Assembly: GCA_950295325.1 (NCBI GenBank)
Contig: OX485806.1
Location: 39,620,001 to 39,680,000 of the forward strand
Origin: Polytrichum commune
Lineage: Eukaryota > Streptophyta > Polytrichopsida > Polytrichales > Polytrichaceae
DNA length: 60,000 bases
Reading direction: 5' to 3'
Shown: positions 34,113 to 46,090 of the stretch, one piece after another
How the letters are laid out: each line of letters starts with the position of its first letter
Numbering within the stretch: position 1 is the stretch's first letter
Position numbers and translations under genes: made by a program
The notes under the pieces: generated by a model
What the model saw: only the letters and a program-made list of their open reading frames with translations
Database searches by the model: none
Told to the model about the DNA's origin: nothing

Positions 34113-36000
34113 TTTGGTGTTTATGGCCTTGGTTAAGAGGCTCAATTGGAAAATAACACTCAAGGGACTTTACAATAGTAATGAGTGTTCTAATCCTCCC
34201 ACTCCCCTAGTTCACCCTCAACCTCGCCTCCGTCAAGTTTAAAACAAATTTGATCACCAATTAAACATGTATGCAATGAAAGTAAGAACACACAAAAACT
34301 AATACTTAAATATAATTAAAAATCATGACGCTTCTTAATTAAGTTGCCACCTAATGATTGCATGACAAGTAGACAATGTGGGTTGACGATGGATAGTGTG
34401 GACCACAGTAAATCATATGTTTAGTTTAGGTCAAAATTAGAAGTGCATTTATGAATCCAAGTGTATGTTGTTGGTAATGAACCTAAAATGATTATAATAA
34501 CACAATAGCATGATCTTAATTAGATAGTCCACCAATGCATTGCATACATACATATAAATGTATATAATTATATTTAGCGTTGTTACTTTTGTAGCATTGA
34601 TTTAACGTGTCTTGCAAAATGGAAGTGTATAACTTCTTTACATTCTAGAGATTATGATTGTAACATGTGATTAGACCTAGAATTATTACCAAACAATTGG
34701 TCTTGATCAATGGTGAACCACCACAAAGGTCTCATATTTCTTTTATATTTTCTAAAAAAATCATCAAGCTTCCTTCATCCATCCACAATGAACAAATCTC
34801 CATCCTCAATCTTCTCATATATAAATAAATAAATAAATAACCAATGTTAGGCAATCCGGCGTGAATTTGAGCCCATTGGCACTATCCTGCTCAAGAGTCC
34901 TCTTAGTGCAAGGTGGGGTTTACTGCCTACCTTGCGGTGAGCGGGCTCTTGGCTTCTTACATATCAAGATTTTATTTTATTTTTTTCCCGTCAAATAGAG
35001 AAAAGATTTCACAACAAGAATCAAACCGCCAACCACTCCATTCGAAAATGGATACCTCTCCACTCTCACCCAGGAGTTTAGGGTCACCTTGGACCTCATT
35101 CTCGTACACAAAAAGTTAAGAGCCTCCCACGAAGGCTCAGGAGTTCATGGCACCTATGTAAACTCATCCATCATGCTTGAATGAGCTTTAGTAAAAAAGA
35201 ACAAGTCCACCTAAAAGGTCGAAGACCTTACCATTCCAACTGACGTCCACCACACTAATTCGAGATCTTTGATACCAATTTTGAAAGTCACATTATCTTC
35301 AAAACCGTTGTTTCCAAACTACGCAATAGTTCGTTGCGTTTTCCACCTTGCTAGCGTTTACGTAGGCACCATGACTCCCTAACCTTCCACGAAACCCTAA
35401 CTTAACTTATTATATGTTGTTTTTTTGTGAAGGGTCGGATCGAGAAACATTCAAAGGGAGGAGCGCCCTAGCTACTATGTAGTTGAATCCTTATCCACAC
35501 TCGGTTTCCACTACGATTTGGAGGTGGGAATGTTTGATTTGGAATCCTTGGAGCCGATTAAATGAAACGGGATTCGTACAATGAATCTACGTTTTTGTAG
35601 TAAACTCGACTCTAGCACGTGGCCGGCCATGTGTAAGGCTACTACTTGTATGGCGAATGGCACATTAAAAAGAGGGAGGAAAAAGGGGAATTCATTGGCA
35701 TAGTAGTAGTGGGGAGTGATTGGTACACACTCCCCCTCCCGGGCATCTTCTTCATGCCTCGGGTCTCGAGTCCCCCTTTCTCAAAACGGACGGCGTTCAA
35801 GGCTCATGGTGTTGCGGGATGATTCTCTAGGCTATGGTGGAGCCTAGCTACCGGTGCCAAAGGCCCAAGTGTATTCTTAAATGGATTACTTGTTGTTTCC
35901 GACTACACTTTATTGTTTAGTTAGTGTGGGGTATCGTTTGTAGTTACGTATTGCTACGATGTTTTACCGAGAGTATTGTTTCTTACTCACATAACATAAG
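34113..36000. other. Intergenic stretch, no gene recognised
   Basis: A segment near 34860-34990 (CTTGCGGTGAGCGGGCTCTTGGCTTCTTAC) resembles 57530-57620, so a small dispersed repeat is present. The remainder shows no coding sequence or TIR pair that I can support. Confidence 0.5.
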
Positions 36001-36013
36001 AACACTAAACATT

Positions 36014-36215
36014 CTATTTGATGTCACTTACTATTTGGAGTTACACGGTGCCATAATTTTATAATATTGACGTAAGTTTGTACCAAGTAAAGTTGTTGAT
36101 GTTTTGTAATGCCCAAACAATCGATTTGACATCTTTTGGTAGAATGTGAGATATATAATTAATGCATGTAGCATCATGTAATTCAATATAGTAAGTGACA
36201 ATAAATAACATATTA
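36014..36215 (+). mobile_element. F3 MITE, copy 4
   Basis: Left end TCTATTTGATGTCACTTACT; right end near AGTAAGTGACAATAAATAAC. About 200 bp. The right end overlaps the start of a 72-bp tandem duplication. Confidence 0.65.
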
Positions 36216-36335
36216 GTGTATTTCATGTGCACACTGAAAAATATGACATAGCTTTGTTGGTAGTAAGTGACAATAAATAACATGTTACTGTATTTCATGT
36301 GCACATTGAAAAATATAATATAACTTTGTTGGTAG
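36192..36335 (+). repeat. 72-bp tandem duplication
   Basis: Two consecutive copies sharing GTGTATTTCATGTGCACA, TTGAAAAATAT and AACTTTGTTGGTAG, each containing AGTAAGTGACAATAAATAAC. It duplicates the end of the F3 element. Confidence 0.85.
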
Positions 36336-36959
36336 AAAATGGTGATGTCGGTGAAGAGTTATAGCAACATGTAACTATGAATGGTAACCCAAACTAATAG
36401 GATAATTCATAGTAGCCAACCTCTTTCTCAAGAATATGAAACACATGGCTACTACTACGATGATTAACCCAATGCATGTGGTACTAATTCTCAAAACACT
36501 CACCATTTTGCGAACTCTTCAAATTAGCGAGGGCTGAATTTTTTACTAGGTGATACTAGGTCATGAATACGTGATCATTCACCATATATTTCAAGGAAAT
36601 TACTGCGTGCTTCAAGGTGCTTGTAGAGTGATGAATTTTTTTATACGCAAACACATTTTTGTCAGTGATTGCCATGTTGCTAATGCTAAGAGGCTCAGGA
36701 GTATGTTGAGATTTGCGAAAATGAACACCTTACAATGTTTATAACCAATTGCTCTTTGATGTTCTTATAGGTACAAGAGGAGATTGTTATGATCATAGTG
36801 CCGGTACTTTCAGTGAATAATGATCCTATGCATTGTATTTTTAATGAATAATGCGGAGATGAACAATGCTTCCTAGATCTTTTGGTGGCACTAACTTCAT
36901 AGCATGAAGAAACTTACTATCACCATCACTAATTACCTACACGCATTATTAGCCCTCCA

Positions 36960-37260
36960 TCACTAATTGAGATAATCAATGTAGATGGTTAGCAGATCCA
37001 AGTCGAAGCCATAGCAACTTTCTCCATAGAATGTGGGTTCGGATGAATACCTTTATTCATTATGAATGTGAACATTCTTGTGCTCGTTAAATGGTCGTAT
37101 AGGCCCCCTCCCAATTGTGTTGACTCTTGGACCTTGAATATTTATCATATTTTGATCTTGAAGTTCAACCTTTTCTAGAGACATGTCTTTTCAGCATTCG
37201 TTCTTGGAATCGTAGTTAACCACACATCACTCAAAATTTAGTTGTCAAGTTAAGAGAAGA
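36960..37260 (-). repeat. F2 dispersed repeat, inverted copy
   Basis: Reverse-complement F2 landmarks: TTATTCATTATGAATGTGAAC, TGGTCGTATAGGCCCCC and CAATTGTGTTGACTCTTG. Diverged. Confidence 0.6.
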
Positions 37261-37799
37261 CCCCAAATTTGGCATTTAAACTAGCAAAGATCCATGACAT
37301 AACTTAGTCGATGCTTAAGTCAAATTGGAACTAAGTCCTTCTGCACAATTACTGCATGTTGAATTATATTGTAGGATCCTCCACTAGAATTGCATAGTGC
37401 GATCTTCTAATAGAGAAAGCAAATCAATTATGATATTTTTGTAGCAAATATGTATGTATATTCTCACTACTTTATAATTATAATTATAATTATATAGTAA
37501 ATATTTATTTTTCATCGTATTTTAGTATCGGATTTGCACTCACAATTCTCATCTCTCCAAACGAATTTTGGTATATTGGAAGTGAATTGACGAGTCCGCC
37601 AAATAGAATGGAGCAACCATAAAGTCTAGATTTTAAGAATATGTCCATGTTTACTTAAACATGGGATACATGTTATGGTTTCACTTTGCATCACATCGAC
37701 TACATTGGTTATCCCATTTAGTCATGGTTGGCTAATAGTGTGTGTGGGAAATTATAGAAGGTAATACCGAATTTATTTTCCATTATGAAATCAATGCCA

Positions 37800-38000
37800 C
37801 CGTAAGATTTAGGAAGCACTGTCATCTCAACATTATTCATTGAGAATACTATTCATAACAACACTATTCAATGAAAGTATAAGCACTATATATACATACC
37901 CGCGTGAGTTTCCACCTATCATCTAAGCTTTTTCACGTGAAGGTAAGACACTGGAGGCCCATGTCATATGCTGAATGTAGAAACGGAACTCGACCATAGA
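37800..38000 (+). repeat. Dispersed repeat related to 6210-6440
   Basis: Same ordered landmarks as 6210-6440: GGAAGCACT, ATTCATTGA, ACTATTCATA, ACACTGGAGGCCCATGTCA. Confidence 0.55.
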
Positions 38001-38539
38001 GGGTTGAGTATTGTTATGTTCATAACCAGAGGTTTGCACGTTGTGTTTTTCATCACTTTGCAAACACTTTAGAACACACACTAAACTTCTTGTCAAATGT
38101 ATGATAAATGAACATGTATTCATGAACTTAGAATCACTTATTAAAAAAATTAAACCCTCACTAATAATTTTGGGACTTGGTAAAATAGTGCGTGTTTTGG
38201 GGATTAGTACCATATGCACTAAATGGGATAGTCGGTGTAGCTTCCATGTTTGGCTAGTTGGCAATTACTATTTGGCTAACATTGTGGCAAGGGAGATATT
38301 ATCCGAGAATAGGCTGTTTATAAATCTCAGTTGTAGAATGTTAGGAATCTATGGGATAATGGACCAAGTGTGTTGAAGGGACATTTCGGGGGGGGGGGGG
38401 GGGGAGGGATGCCATGTAGGATGGAAAACTCTTTGCACCATTGTTGAAATGACACGTGGCATCTTGTATATGAGGATTCTCCCAGTCCTAATTAAGTTCA
38501 CAATAGGGAGCGGGTCCAAGACATCCATCGAAGGACTAT

Positions 38540-39330
38540 TTTTTCTTTTCCAAATCAAAGGTTGGACCCAAACTTCAAGATTGGTCTCTCAAACTTGGAC
38601 TACTATTTGCTCGAGTTAAGACCAAGAACATTAGACTAGGCAAGTGGTGCGACAACAATGCCATGTTTTATTACATGCATGCTTTGGACTTGGACCTCGG
38701 TGTGAACTTCATTGGGTCTAAAATTTTGCTCTCGAACAATTTGATCATTCAGTTTCGAAGCTTACTTAATATATGACCTTATCGTAAGTTTGAAGTGTTG
38801 TATTAGGGTTTGGGTCCACTACACGATCAACCTCGGGGGGGGGGGGGGGGGCAGTGTGTTAAAAAGTTAAGGATATAGGTGCGAACAACCACTATTTTAT
38901 AGGGGGGTATTACTTTCAATTTTTTTTTTCACATGCTATCATTATGTAAATTTCTACTTTGGGTTAATAGAAAAATGGCTTGCATTACTTATAATTCAAA
39001 ATTACCTATTATTCCATACCCTATAGTACTTTAAAGATGTCCAGTGCCATTTTTGATACCCTATATTACTCTTAAGTCCATTTATAAATTTTAGCCCCCA
39101 TGTTTTTAAAATACCCTATCATTTGTTCGCACGTATATTGCTACTCCAACCAATGACTACCCCCCCCCCCCCCGAGCGATCAACTGAAGTGGCATTAACA
39201 TGACACCACTTTCGTAGCAAGTATTGTCAGTCTCGACTAAAGAAAAAGACCTCACCCAATTTTTGGAATCGATTTCCAAATGTAGGTCCAATCTCGAGTC
39301 CAAAAAGAAGGTCCGTGAAGAAGTGTTAAG
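38540..39330. mobile_element. Older inverted-repeat element interrupted by a hAT-like MITE
   Basis: Inverted segments flank the inner element: GGTTGGACCCAAACTTCAAG near 38570, and the complement of a GTAGGTCCAATCTCGAGTCC segment near 39290. Together with the nested 38832-39176 element this gives a double inverted structure. Diverged; limits approximate. Confidence 0.4.
38832..39176 (+). mobile_element. hAT-like MITE (345 bp) bounded by G/C runs
   Basis: Ends CTCGGGG... and ...CCCCGAG are inverted, each followed inward by a homopolymer (17 G at 38835-38851, 14 C at 39160-39173) and then by GTGCGAACAA arms. Exact 8-bp direct repeats CGATCAAC flank it (38824-38831 and 39177-39184). The interior is A+T-rich, without ORFs, and resembles the interior of 47870-48758. 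Confidence 0.85.
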
Positions 39331-39339
39331 AATGTTTAG

Positions 39340-40080
39340 GGTTTAAGATTTAGGTAGACCCGTAAGGTATTTTGGGACATGTTTTTGCGTGACACTAAAG
39401 TTACATGATATTCTTCCCTTTTTACTTTACGAGGTGGGAACTCGTTGACCCAAACTTTTCACCGTTGGCGTGTGAGTAAAGTACCCTCGCAAGTTCCGTG
39501 CCGCCTTTGAGGTTTATCACCCCATCCCAACAAATGGAAAAAAAAAAATCACCAAACTTCCACCTTTACATGGTAAAAACTAAGTCCTTCCTTAACTCAT
39601 GTTATTATTCTACCACTCAAGGCCGGGCCATCTATAAGAATGGGAAATAAATATAAGGAACAAGTTTATCCTTTCCCGTCACTTTTCACCCTAGTGTTTT
39701 AAAGTAAATTGTTGACATACACTTGTTTATAGTCGATCTTATCTGCTAGGATTCTTAATTTGTAAACACATCCGTTAGCAAGGCGAAAAAAGCAGTGAAC
39801 TATATCATAGTACGAATAGAAGTTTCTTTAAGATCCTTGCCTTTGGAAATGGCATCAAAGATTCTAAACTATACTATAAATGATAGTTAGTGTTTGATTA
39901 TATTTCGTGTTGTTACCATCCTACCCTGTTCAACACTAATTTTCAATTACTTGACAATTAGTGGTAGACACAAATGCGTAGGTATCTTCCCTACTAGTTA
40001 ATGTTACTTACTTTCATAGGGTTATTGACATTTAGTGTATGCGTTCGTATTTAGTGTATCAAACACTAAATATATATTTT
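39340..40080. other. Intergenic stretch, nothing recognised
   Basis: No coding sequence or repeat structure that I can support. Confidence 0.6.
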
Positions 40081-40088
40081 ACTGTAGT

Positions 40089-40312
40089 CTACAGTGATTA
40101 TCCAAGTTAGTGTGTGCTATTTTTTGGAGTTACACAATGCAATAACATCTTATTCACAAGTGCGGTTTTTACCTAACAGAAGTTCAAGAGTTTGTTTGGA
40201 CATTATAGGACATGATGACTTTGCATGATAAAATATTACAGTTTCCATTAAATGGTCATAGCATTATGTAACTCCAAACACTAACATGCACTAATTGGGA
40301 TAATTTGTGTAG
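40089..40312 (+). mobile_element. Small MITE related to F3, about 224 bp
   Basis: Left end CTACAGTGATTATCCAAGTT and complement of the right end CTACACAAATTATCCCAATT, both continuing TAGTG-TG and then TTTGGAGTTACA-AATGC, the subterminal motif of F3. Looks like an F3 derivative with different outer ends. Confidence 0.65.
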
Positions 40313-40494
40313 TAGATTCCAGGTGGAATGGATCGGCCCTCAACTTTGTAGGGGACTTGTTTTTTTTTTTGTACTAGAGTCCCTTTATCCATGATGGATG
40401 AGATTACATAGACATCACAAACTCCAAGCCGATATGACATGCCGCCTATCTAATGATCTCACTACGTGTCCATCTATTAAGTTACTATTCAAGG

Positions 40495-40835
40495 CTCACC
40501 TTGGAGGACGAAGTAGACACACATGGGCGGCTCTATTTCACCACACCTTCCACTTTACACTAGAGCTTGAGGGCCCTTTGACTTGTGATGTATATAACTT
40601 ATGTGATTGGTCGAGAAGCCGGAGATGGTCCAAGTTTCACTTTGCACTGCACTTTGAAGGCATGAGGGACCAACAAAATTCAAATGGATGGGTTTAAAAT
40701 CTACATGGCATCCTACGTGGTGAGAAACATACAACATTTCGTGGTCTATTGGATATTGCATTAGGCCCATTCAAAAGAAGTGGGTCTAACGCAAAAGCAA
40801 GGGTAGTCCCAATCAATTGAATTGCCATTGGCTCC
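40495..40835 (+). repeat. F1-family fragment
   Basis: Contains GCACTGCACTTTGAAGG-type and TACACTAGAGCTTGAGGGCC subterminal motifs, CTACATGGCATCCTACGTGG and the worn hairpin near 40750-40800. The outer TIRs are lost. Confidence 0.6.
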
Positions 40836-40884
40836 TAGAAATATTATATTGTTATGATGGGAATCTGAACCTGAACATATATTA

Positions 40885-41475
40885 GGGCCACTTCACACAT
40901 GAGCCAAGAGCCGTGACCTTGTAATGGTGAGGACCCTTGACTCTCATCCAAAAGCCGTACCATGGGTGTTGGGAAAGCCCTTTTACGTAGTCTTGGGCCC
41001 TCAAGCATAGTGTGAAGTGAGAATGAACCATGATGCGGGATCATTGCATATTTTGTTGGCGGAAAAAGAGGGGACGATTTGGTTTAATATAATATGTCTC
41101 CAAGTTTATCAATTTAAGATAATTACTTGGTGGTGTTTGTTTGTCTTGGAATTTGTCATGGAATATGCCATGCAGTCTGTCCTAAAATCTGTCATGCTGG
41201 AAAAATATATTAAAAAAGTCATGGTCTCCCGGAATTTGCGTCAAGCCCACCTCTTGGAGGTGGGTCTGACGCAAATTCCGGTAGACCATGCACCCTTATC
41301 CACAACCAGCCATGTAGGACTCCATGTAGACTTTTCATCCACAAATTTTTCTTTGGGCCTTTAGGCCCTCACCTCCTAGTGTGAAGTGAACTTGGACGGT
41401 CTCCACCTTTTCGACCAATGAGAGCTCTTACATTGCCATGGTCAAGGGCCTTCAGCCTTGTGTGTGAAGTGGCCC
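40885..41475 (+). mobile_element. F1 MITE, hairpin subtype, copy 1 (591 bp)
   Basis: Inverted ends GGGCCACTTCACACA with TTA on both sides (40882-40884 and 41476-41478). A 71-bp central hairpin occupies 41220-41290 with arms of about 33 bp: CATGGTCT-CCGGAATTTGCGTCA-CCCACCTC. Subterminal CTTCACACTA motifs lie in both halves. An inverted copy is at 46507-47108. The 115-codon frame here is not shared intact with that copy. PIF/Harbinger-like, non-autonomous. Confidence 0.9.
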
Positions 41476-41479
41476 TTAG

Positions 41480-41640
41480 TATCCCTCAACATGGTCCACT
41501 TTCACCTTACACTAAGCTTGAGGCCTTGGCATTTCCACAATTGGATTTCAATTTCCCATGGTAGGGCCTTTGGAAATCACTCAAAAGCCCTTAGATCTTC
41601 ATGTTCATGGCCCTTGATTTGTGTGTAAAGCAACCCTAAG
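41480..41640 (+). repeat. F1-family fragment
   Basis: Keeps CCATGGTAGGGCCTTTGGA, CATGTTCATGGCCCTTGAT and TGTGTGTAAAGCAACCC, matching the right half of F1 elements. Confidence 0.55.
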
Positions 41641-41699
41641 GAATGACAACGTGATTGATCATCCCCTAGCATTTCTTATGCCAAATGGATCAACCATGG

Positions 41700-41760
41700 T
41701 AGAATAATAATAATAACAACAACAATGATGGCAATAATAATAATAATAATAATAATAATT
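41700..41760. repeat. (AAT)n / (AAC)n microsatellite
   Basis: AAT and AAC trinucleotide repeats, seen directly. Confidence 0.9.
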
Positions 41761-43310
41761 TGTATGCTTCTATATCTATGACTCGACTAACTACTCAAGA
41801 TTCAACGGCATGGGGCCGGAACAATTGCTCGTAGGCGGCTCTTATTGCACGAAAACATTCCATGGCAGTAGTAAAGACACGATTCACCGTTCCTCAACAG
41901 TTCTCACCGATGCTTCTTTTAAAATAAGTGAAAGAAAAAGAAAATAACACCGAAACGGCAACAATCGTTGGAGTGATGAAGTCTTATATGATGCATATTA
42001 TATATATATATATATCCAATGTATCATCACATTCAATCATATGACCATTTCATTCGCATTTATGACTTTGGGGGTGTTTATATGGCAATGTCATCTATGA
42101 CAAACCAATAAATATTAGGTGTCTAATGTTGGATTTTCCAACCTATAAAACATGATTGGAGATTCTTTCTCTCTTTATATGTATGTATGTATGTATGTAC
42201 TACACACTTGTATAGCTACTCAATGGGGAGTTTACAAAACATGTTCATGGGCGGCTATTTGAGCTCTTCTTTGGTGAGTTCCATGTCAATGGGCTTTCAA
42301 GAATTAAACTTGCTTTTAGGTAAAACATGATTTTTTTTCTTCATATTTTGGACTTTTTGAGGACCTCGTTTCTTTGGGTGAACATGTCAATCATTGTGAA
42401 TTTATCTATACTTCATGGAAGATATGTGAGTCCACAACCGTTATTGAATATTATGATATTAGAATATAATGAAAAACCACCATGATATTTGTTGGTGTTA
42501 AAGAATTACGATGAATTGAAAAGCTTGCACACTCCAAGTATCGAGCTCTCAACTTGAGCTCAAGTGTAAAGGGGTTGAGTACATCAATAAATAAATAAAT
42601 ATGATTTGGCAATTAAAGACATGCAAAAGTTAATTTAGTGCAAACAATAATGAATGGCAACATGGACAAACATTATGTGAATAACAATTCTTGCCAAGTT
42701 TTGGTTTTTAATACTTGCAGAGGGTTTCCTATCTCATCTTTACATGTGCTGGAATGTAGTTTTTTACATGGGATACATTGATCCTGCTCGATGTGAACAG
42801 GACACGTGGCAACTTTTGAGGGGAAACTAATAAGTTTTTGGAAGAATAGGGAGCCTCTATGGTATGTTGCTCAACTTCTTAGCTTACATGGGAAGAGAGA
42901 AATGGCTTTGTTTTTAGCCAACTTCATTGATCATCACACAAGGTTTAGTATACGGTTTGGAATGCCTTAGTTGATGACCATGTTAGAGTGGTTGCAAGCT
43001 CAAACATTCTATGATAAAGCTCTTGATGTTGGTAAGTAGGACGTCCTTGGTATGTTTGGTAAAAAGTTTACATGGCATAGGAAAGGTATGGTCACTCATA
43101 GGAGCAACAAGTCCACCATGTGGATGGACAAAGACCATGTTATGGGTATTGTTACTTAACCCTTTCGGAGGGTCCCATTTTAGGGCCTCCCCTCCGTTAG
43201 TGATTTCTTAATTTTTTGTAACAACTACGTTCCAATTCATTCAAACCAAAATAAACAAAAAGGTGCAAGTTAAAGCTCCGAATGACTCAAGCTCTAAGGT
43301 AGATGTTCCT
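41761..43310. other. Intergenic stretch with possible decayed coding segment
   Basis: From about 42720 to 43200 the plus strand reads like broken coding sequence with in-frame stops (phrases such as F-G-K-K-F-T-W-H and N-K-S-T-M-W-M-D-K), but I cannot assign a family. The rest is A+T-rich with a (TATG)n tract near 42180. Confidence 0.25.
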
Positions 43311-43314
43311 AAAT

Positions 43315-43645
43315 CAATCATTTCCCTTAACTGGACACCTATATTTGAGGGGAATGTAGGTAAGTGTGTGCGTGGTTTCGAGATTATGTGCCAAAGTAGA
43401 CACATGCTCAAAAGGGATTGAATTGCATGTTCAAAATACGATAAACATTCTTGGCTCAATAGTCAACATAATCAGGAGGACAAGATAATGCATACGAGCT
43501 CAAAAATTTAGAAGGGAAATGGTTACGGCCTTGATTTGGAGTTGCTAACCATCTAAGTTAGTACGAATTGTGTGTTTCATATCCTAGGAGAAGTGGGCTA
43601 GTGGGAAAGTGAAGTAACCGTTATAGACCCCATCATGCCTTGGAA
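43315..43645 (+). repeat. F2 dispersed repeat, copy 3
   Basis: Landmarks TAACTGGACACCTATATTTG, AAAAGGGATTGAATTGCATG, GGCTCAATAGTCAAC and CCTAGGAGAAGTGGGCTAGT. It lacks the ATCTATATGACCA block (a short internal deletion). Confidence 0.8.
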
Positions 43646-43654
43646 GTATAAGAA

Positions 43655-43674
43655 GGGGGGGGGGGGGGGGGGGG
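43655..43674. repeat. G homopolymer, 20 bases
   Basis: The longest of the G/C runs in the window, just left of an F1 element. Confidence 0.95.
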
Positions 43675-43690
43675 ATAGAAATTTGTATAG

Positions 43691-44189
43691 GGGCCACTTC
43701 ACACACGACACTGAGAGCCCACGACCCTTACACTTCAAACACTCTCATTGGTGGAAAAGGCGGAGCCGGTCCAAGTTCGCTTCACACGACGCTTGAGGGA
43801 CCAACGGAGTATGTGCATGCAAGATGGATGTAGAGTCTACATGGATTCCTACATGGCATCGAATGGATCATGTTTCATGGTCACTTGGACTGTCTTCAAA
43901 AACCACCTCTTGGAAGTAGGCTCAACACAAAATGGGGAGACCATGGCACTCTGAACACTTACAACCGTTGATTTATTCTATTTTATCATGTGTGAGGACC
44001 CACATGGATAAAAATTCATTGAAATAGCATTAGGTCGAGGACCCGGTCACATATGACTTCACACTACACTTGAGGGTCCATGACCACACTACATGATGTT
44101 GGAGGTGTGTTGGGATGGCCTTGGGACACTTTCTTTTGGGCTCCCACAATTTCATGGTCACCGCTCTTGGCTCGTGTGTGAAGTGGCCC
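43691..44189 (+). mobile_element. F1 MITE (499 bp)
   Basis: Inverted ends GGGCCACTTCACACACGA and complement of GCTCGTGTGTGAAGTGGCCC. Flanks TAG (left) and TAA (right) are a near-match for a 3-bp duplication. The interior matches 28311-28812, including GGCGGAGCCGGTCCAAGTTC and the worn hairpin near 43885-43945. Confidence 0.85.
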
Positions 44190-44197
44190 TAAGAAAA

Positions 44198-44840
44198 GGG
44201 GGGGGGGCAGTGGTGATTTTTCACAAGGTCTTGAACATGTCCAGGGACATGTTCATAAAAAAAAAATTCCAGTGGACGGGTTCTAAAAATAACAAATTGT
44301 TTGATAATTTTTTCCAAAAAAAAAAACAATACAATATCAGTTACATTATGTCATATATGACATGTGAATATAAGCATAATGCAATCAAACCACTAATACC
44401 CAATCAAACTATCAATCTTGAAGTGCTTGATTCACTTGCATACATTAATTCATCAACCACAAAATTTAGAATGGGGTGTACTGGAAAGATGAGAATCGAC
44501 ATCAAAAGACAAATAACCAACGAACATTGAAGGCATAATTTGTCAAGATCCTATTGTTTCCAAGTGCAACCAATCACATGTCGACATCTTTCGGTTTTTT
44601 TTCTTCTAATTTTTTACCAACATTGTAAGAGACTTATTTATACCTCTTGCAGGACGGGTATTTTCATTTTCATACCGGTTTTGGGATGGGTTGTTTTTTC
44701 TTTAACCTTTCCATGGACGGGTTGGTTTAGAAATTACCGGTTTTGGGACGGGTTGCAATTTTTTTTGCCTTTCAATTCAAGGGTTTTGAACAAGGACGGG
44801 CAAAAACTTTGTGAAAAATCAGCCCGGGGGGGGGGGGGGG
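44198..44840 (+). mobile_element. Possible element with GATTTTTCACAA inverted ends and G runs
   Basis: A G run (44198-44207) is followed by GATTTTTCACAAGGTCTTG; at the right, CTTTGTGAAAAATC is followed by a G run (44826-44840). The inner arms are inverted but the G runs are not. GACGGGTT is repeated several times inside. No ORF or target duplication recognised. Confidence 0.4.
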
Positions 44841-45194
44841 TTGATAGAAATTTATAAAAGTAAACGTAGCCTCATGCGAAAGGTGATGATCTAGTGGACA
44901 AAAACACATAATTGTGGGGACATGATGCGGCCAATGGGGTGGTGACAATTGAGTCCCCGTTCCCATATTTCCTCTTAGCCAAGAATGTCACTAAGTGAGC
45001 CCCGGTGGACGTTTGCTTTTAGGTCGTTTTCTAGCATTGGCTTCATACGCTTTTTTGATCGATCGGTCGGAGTCCAAGATCCCACCTCTTATATGTTCGG
45101 GCTTTGTATGTTCCCTTCCCTCCCTTTATCATCACAAAAAGTGGGTCCAACTTTTCGTGATAACTTATACCATAGATCAGTCTTAAATGGTTAC

Positions 45195-45530
45195 CTTCTT
45201 TCTCCCAACTAGTCCACTTCTCGGAGGATGTGAAACACGCGATTGGTGTGAGAACATTAGCAAATCCAAATCGAGGCCATAGCCACTTTCCTCGTAGAGC
45301 TCGTGTGAAGATCTTGCTCACTATCAAAGTAAGCATGCTCGTGCTCGTTGAGTGGTCATATAGGTCCCCCCCATTATTGTGAGTGTTGAGTTTCAAGAAG
45401 TTTTATCATATTCTAAGCACGTAGTCAACCTCTTTTGAAGACATTGGTCTTTTTTGGGTATATGTTTCGGTAGCCACACTTAACCACACACCACCCAAAT
45501 TTTAAGTGTTCAATTAAAATCAGTAACAAA
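45195..45530 (-). repeat. F2 dispersed repeat, inverted copy
   Basis: Reads in complement as F2: CTAGTCCACTTCTCGGAGGA, TGAAACACGCGAT, GAGGCCATAGCCACTTTCC, GTCATATAGGTCCCCC. Confidence 0.75.
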
Positions 45531-45639
45531 ATTATGCACATCTATATGAAGGTAGGTCGCTCTATTGTTGGCACTTCCAACTCCACATATAGTCCGGGCC
45601 ATTGGATCGGATTGGAATTGTATCATACGATTAGCAATT

Positions 45640-45835
45640 ACTAATCATGAAGATTTTCATTCGATATTTGAAAAATAAAGGTAAATGTAAGCCATATAAA
45701 GAGGTCAACGTGAAGATTCTCGACCGCTTTAAGTGATCACATAAGTCCTCCCAATCGTGCTCACAATTGAACTTAGAATGATGTCTATATGTTTAGCACA
45801 GAGTCCAATTGGAGGGACCATCACAACCTCTCATC
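45640..45835 (-). repeat. F2 dispersed repeat, inverted partial copy
   Basis: Complementary to the middle of F2: GTGAAGATTCTCGACC, GTGATCACATAAGTCCTCCC, AGAGTCCAATTGG. Lies directly beside the previous inverted copy. Confidence 0.6.
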
Positions 45836-45993
45836 CATCCAACACATAAAAACATGACCCCCTATAGATTTGTTGCTGGTTCATCACAAATGACATCCGA
45901 CGTAGTACTCCGAGGACTCTGAAACTAATTCCGATGTCAACTCAATCAGAAATAAACAAACAAACAAAACCTCGAGGATCCATATTGTCATAA

Positions 45994-46090
45994 CATTATT
46001 CATATTCATAACAGTGTTCCGAGGGACTGACATTTTCTTACAAAATATTCCTGAATGTTTCCCACATCCACAACTGAATAATGTTATGTC
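45994..46090. mobile_element. F4 palindromic MITE, copy 3
   Basis: Starts CATAACATTATTCATATTC and ends CTGAATAATGTTATG; shorter than the other copies (about 97 bp), apparently missing part of the right arm. Confidence 0.7.

Larger units (their letters stand above)
36440..38260. mobile_element. Large foldback element, about 1.8 kb
   Basis: The left arm (about 36460-36650) and right arm (about 38010-38250) are inverted copies: GTGGTACTAAT, CAAAACAC-CACCATTTT, AATTAGCGAGGG, a TCATGAATAC segment and CAAAGTG/CAAGGTG match in reverse order. The spacer holds an inverted F2 copy (about 36960-37260) and a repeat shared with 6210-6440. No transposase recognised and no target duplication established. 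Confidence 0.55.

Noticed and set aside
41017-41364. 115-codon ORF and its relatives in F1 elements
   Set aside because: It spans the hairpin, is not preserved in length between copies and has no known domain.
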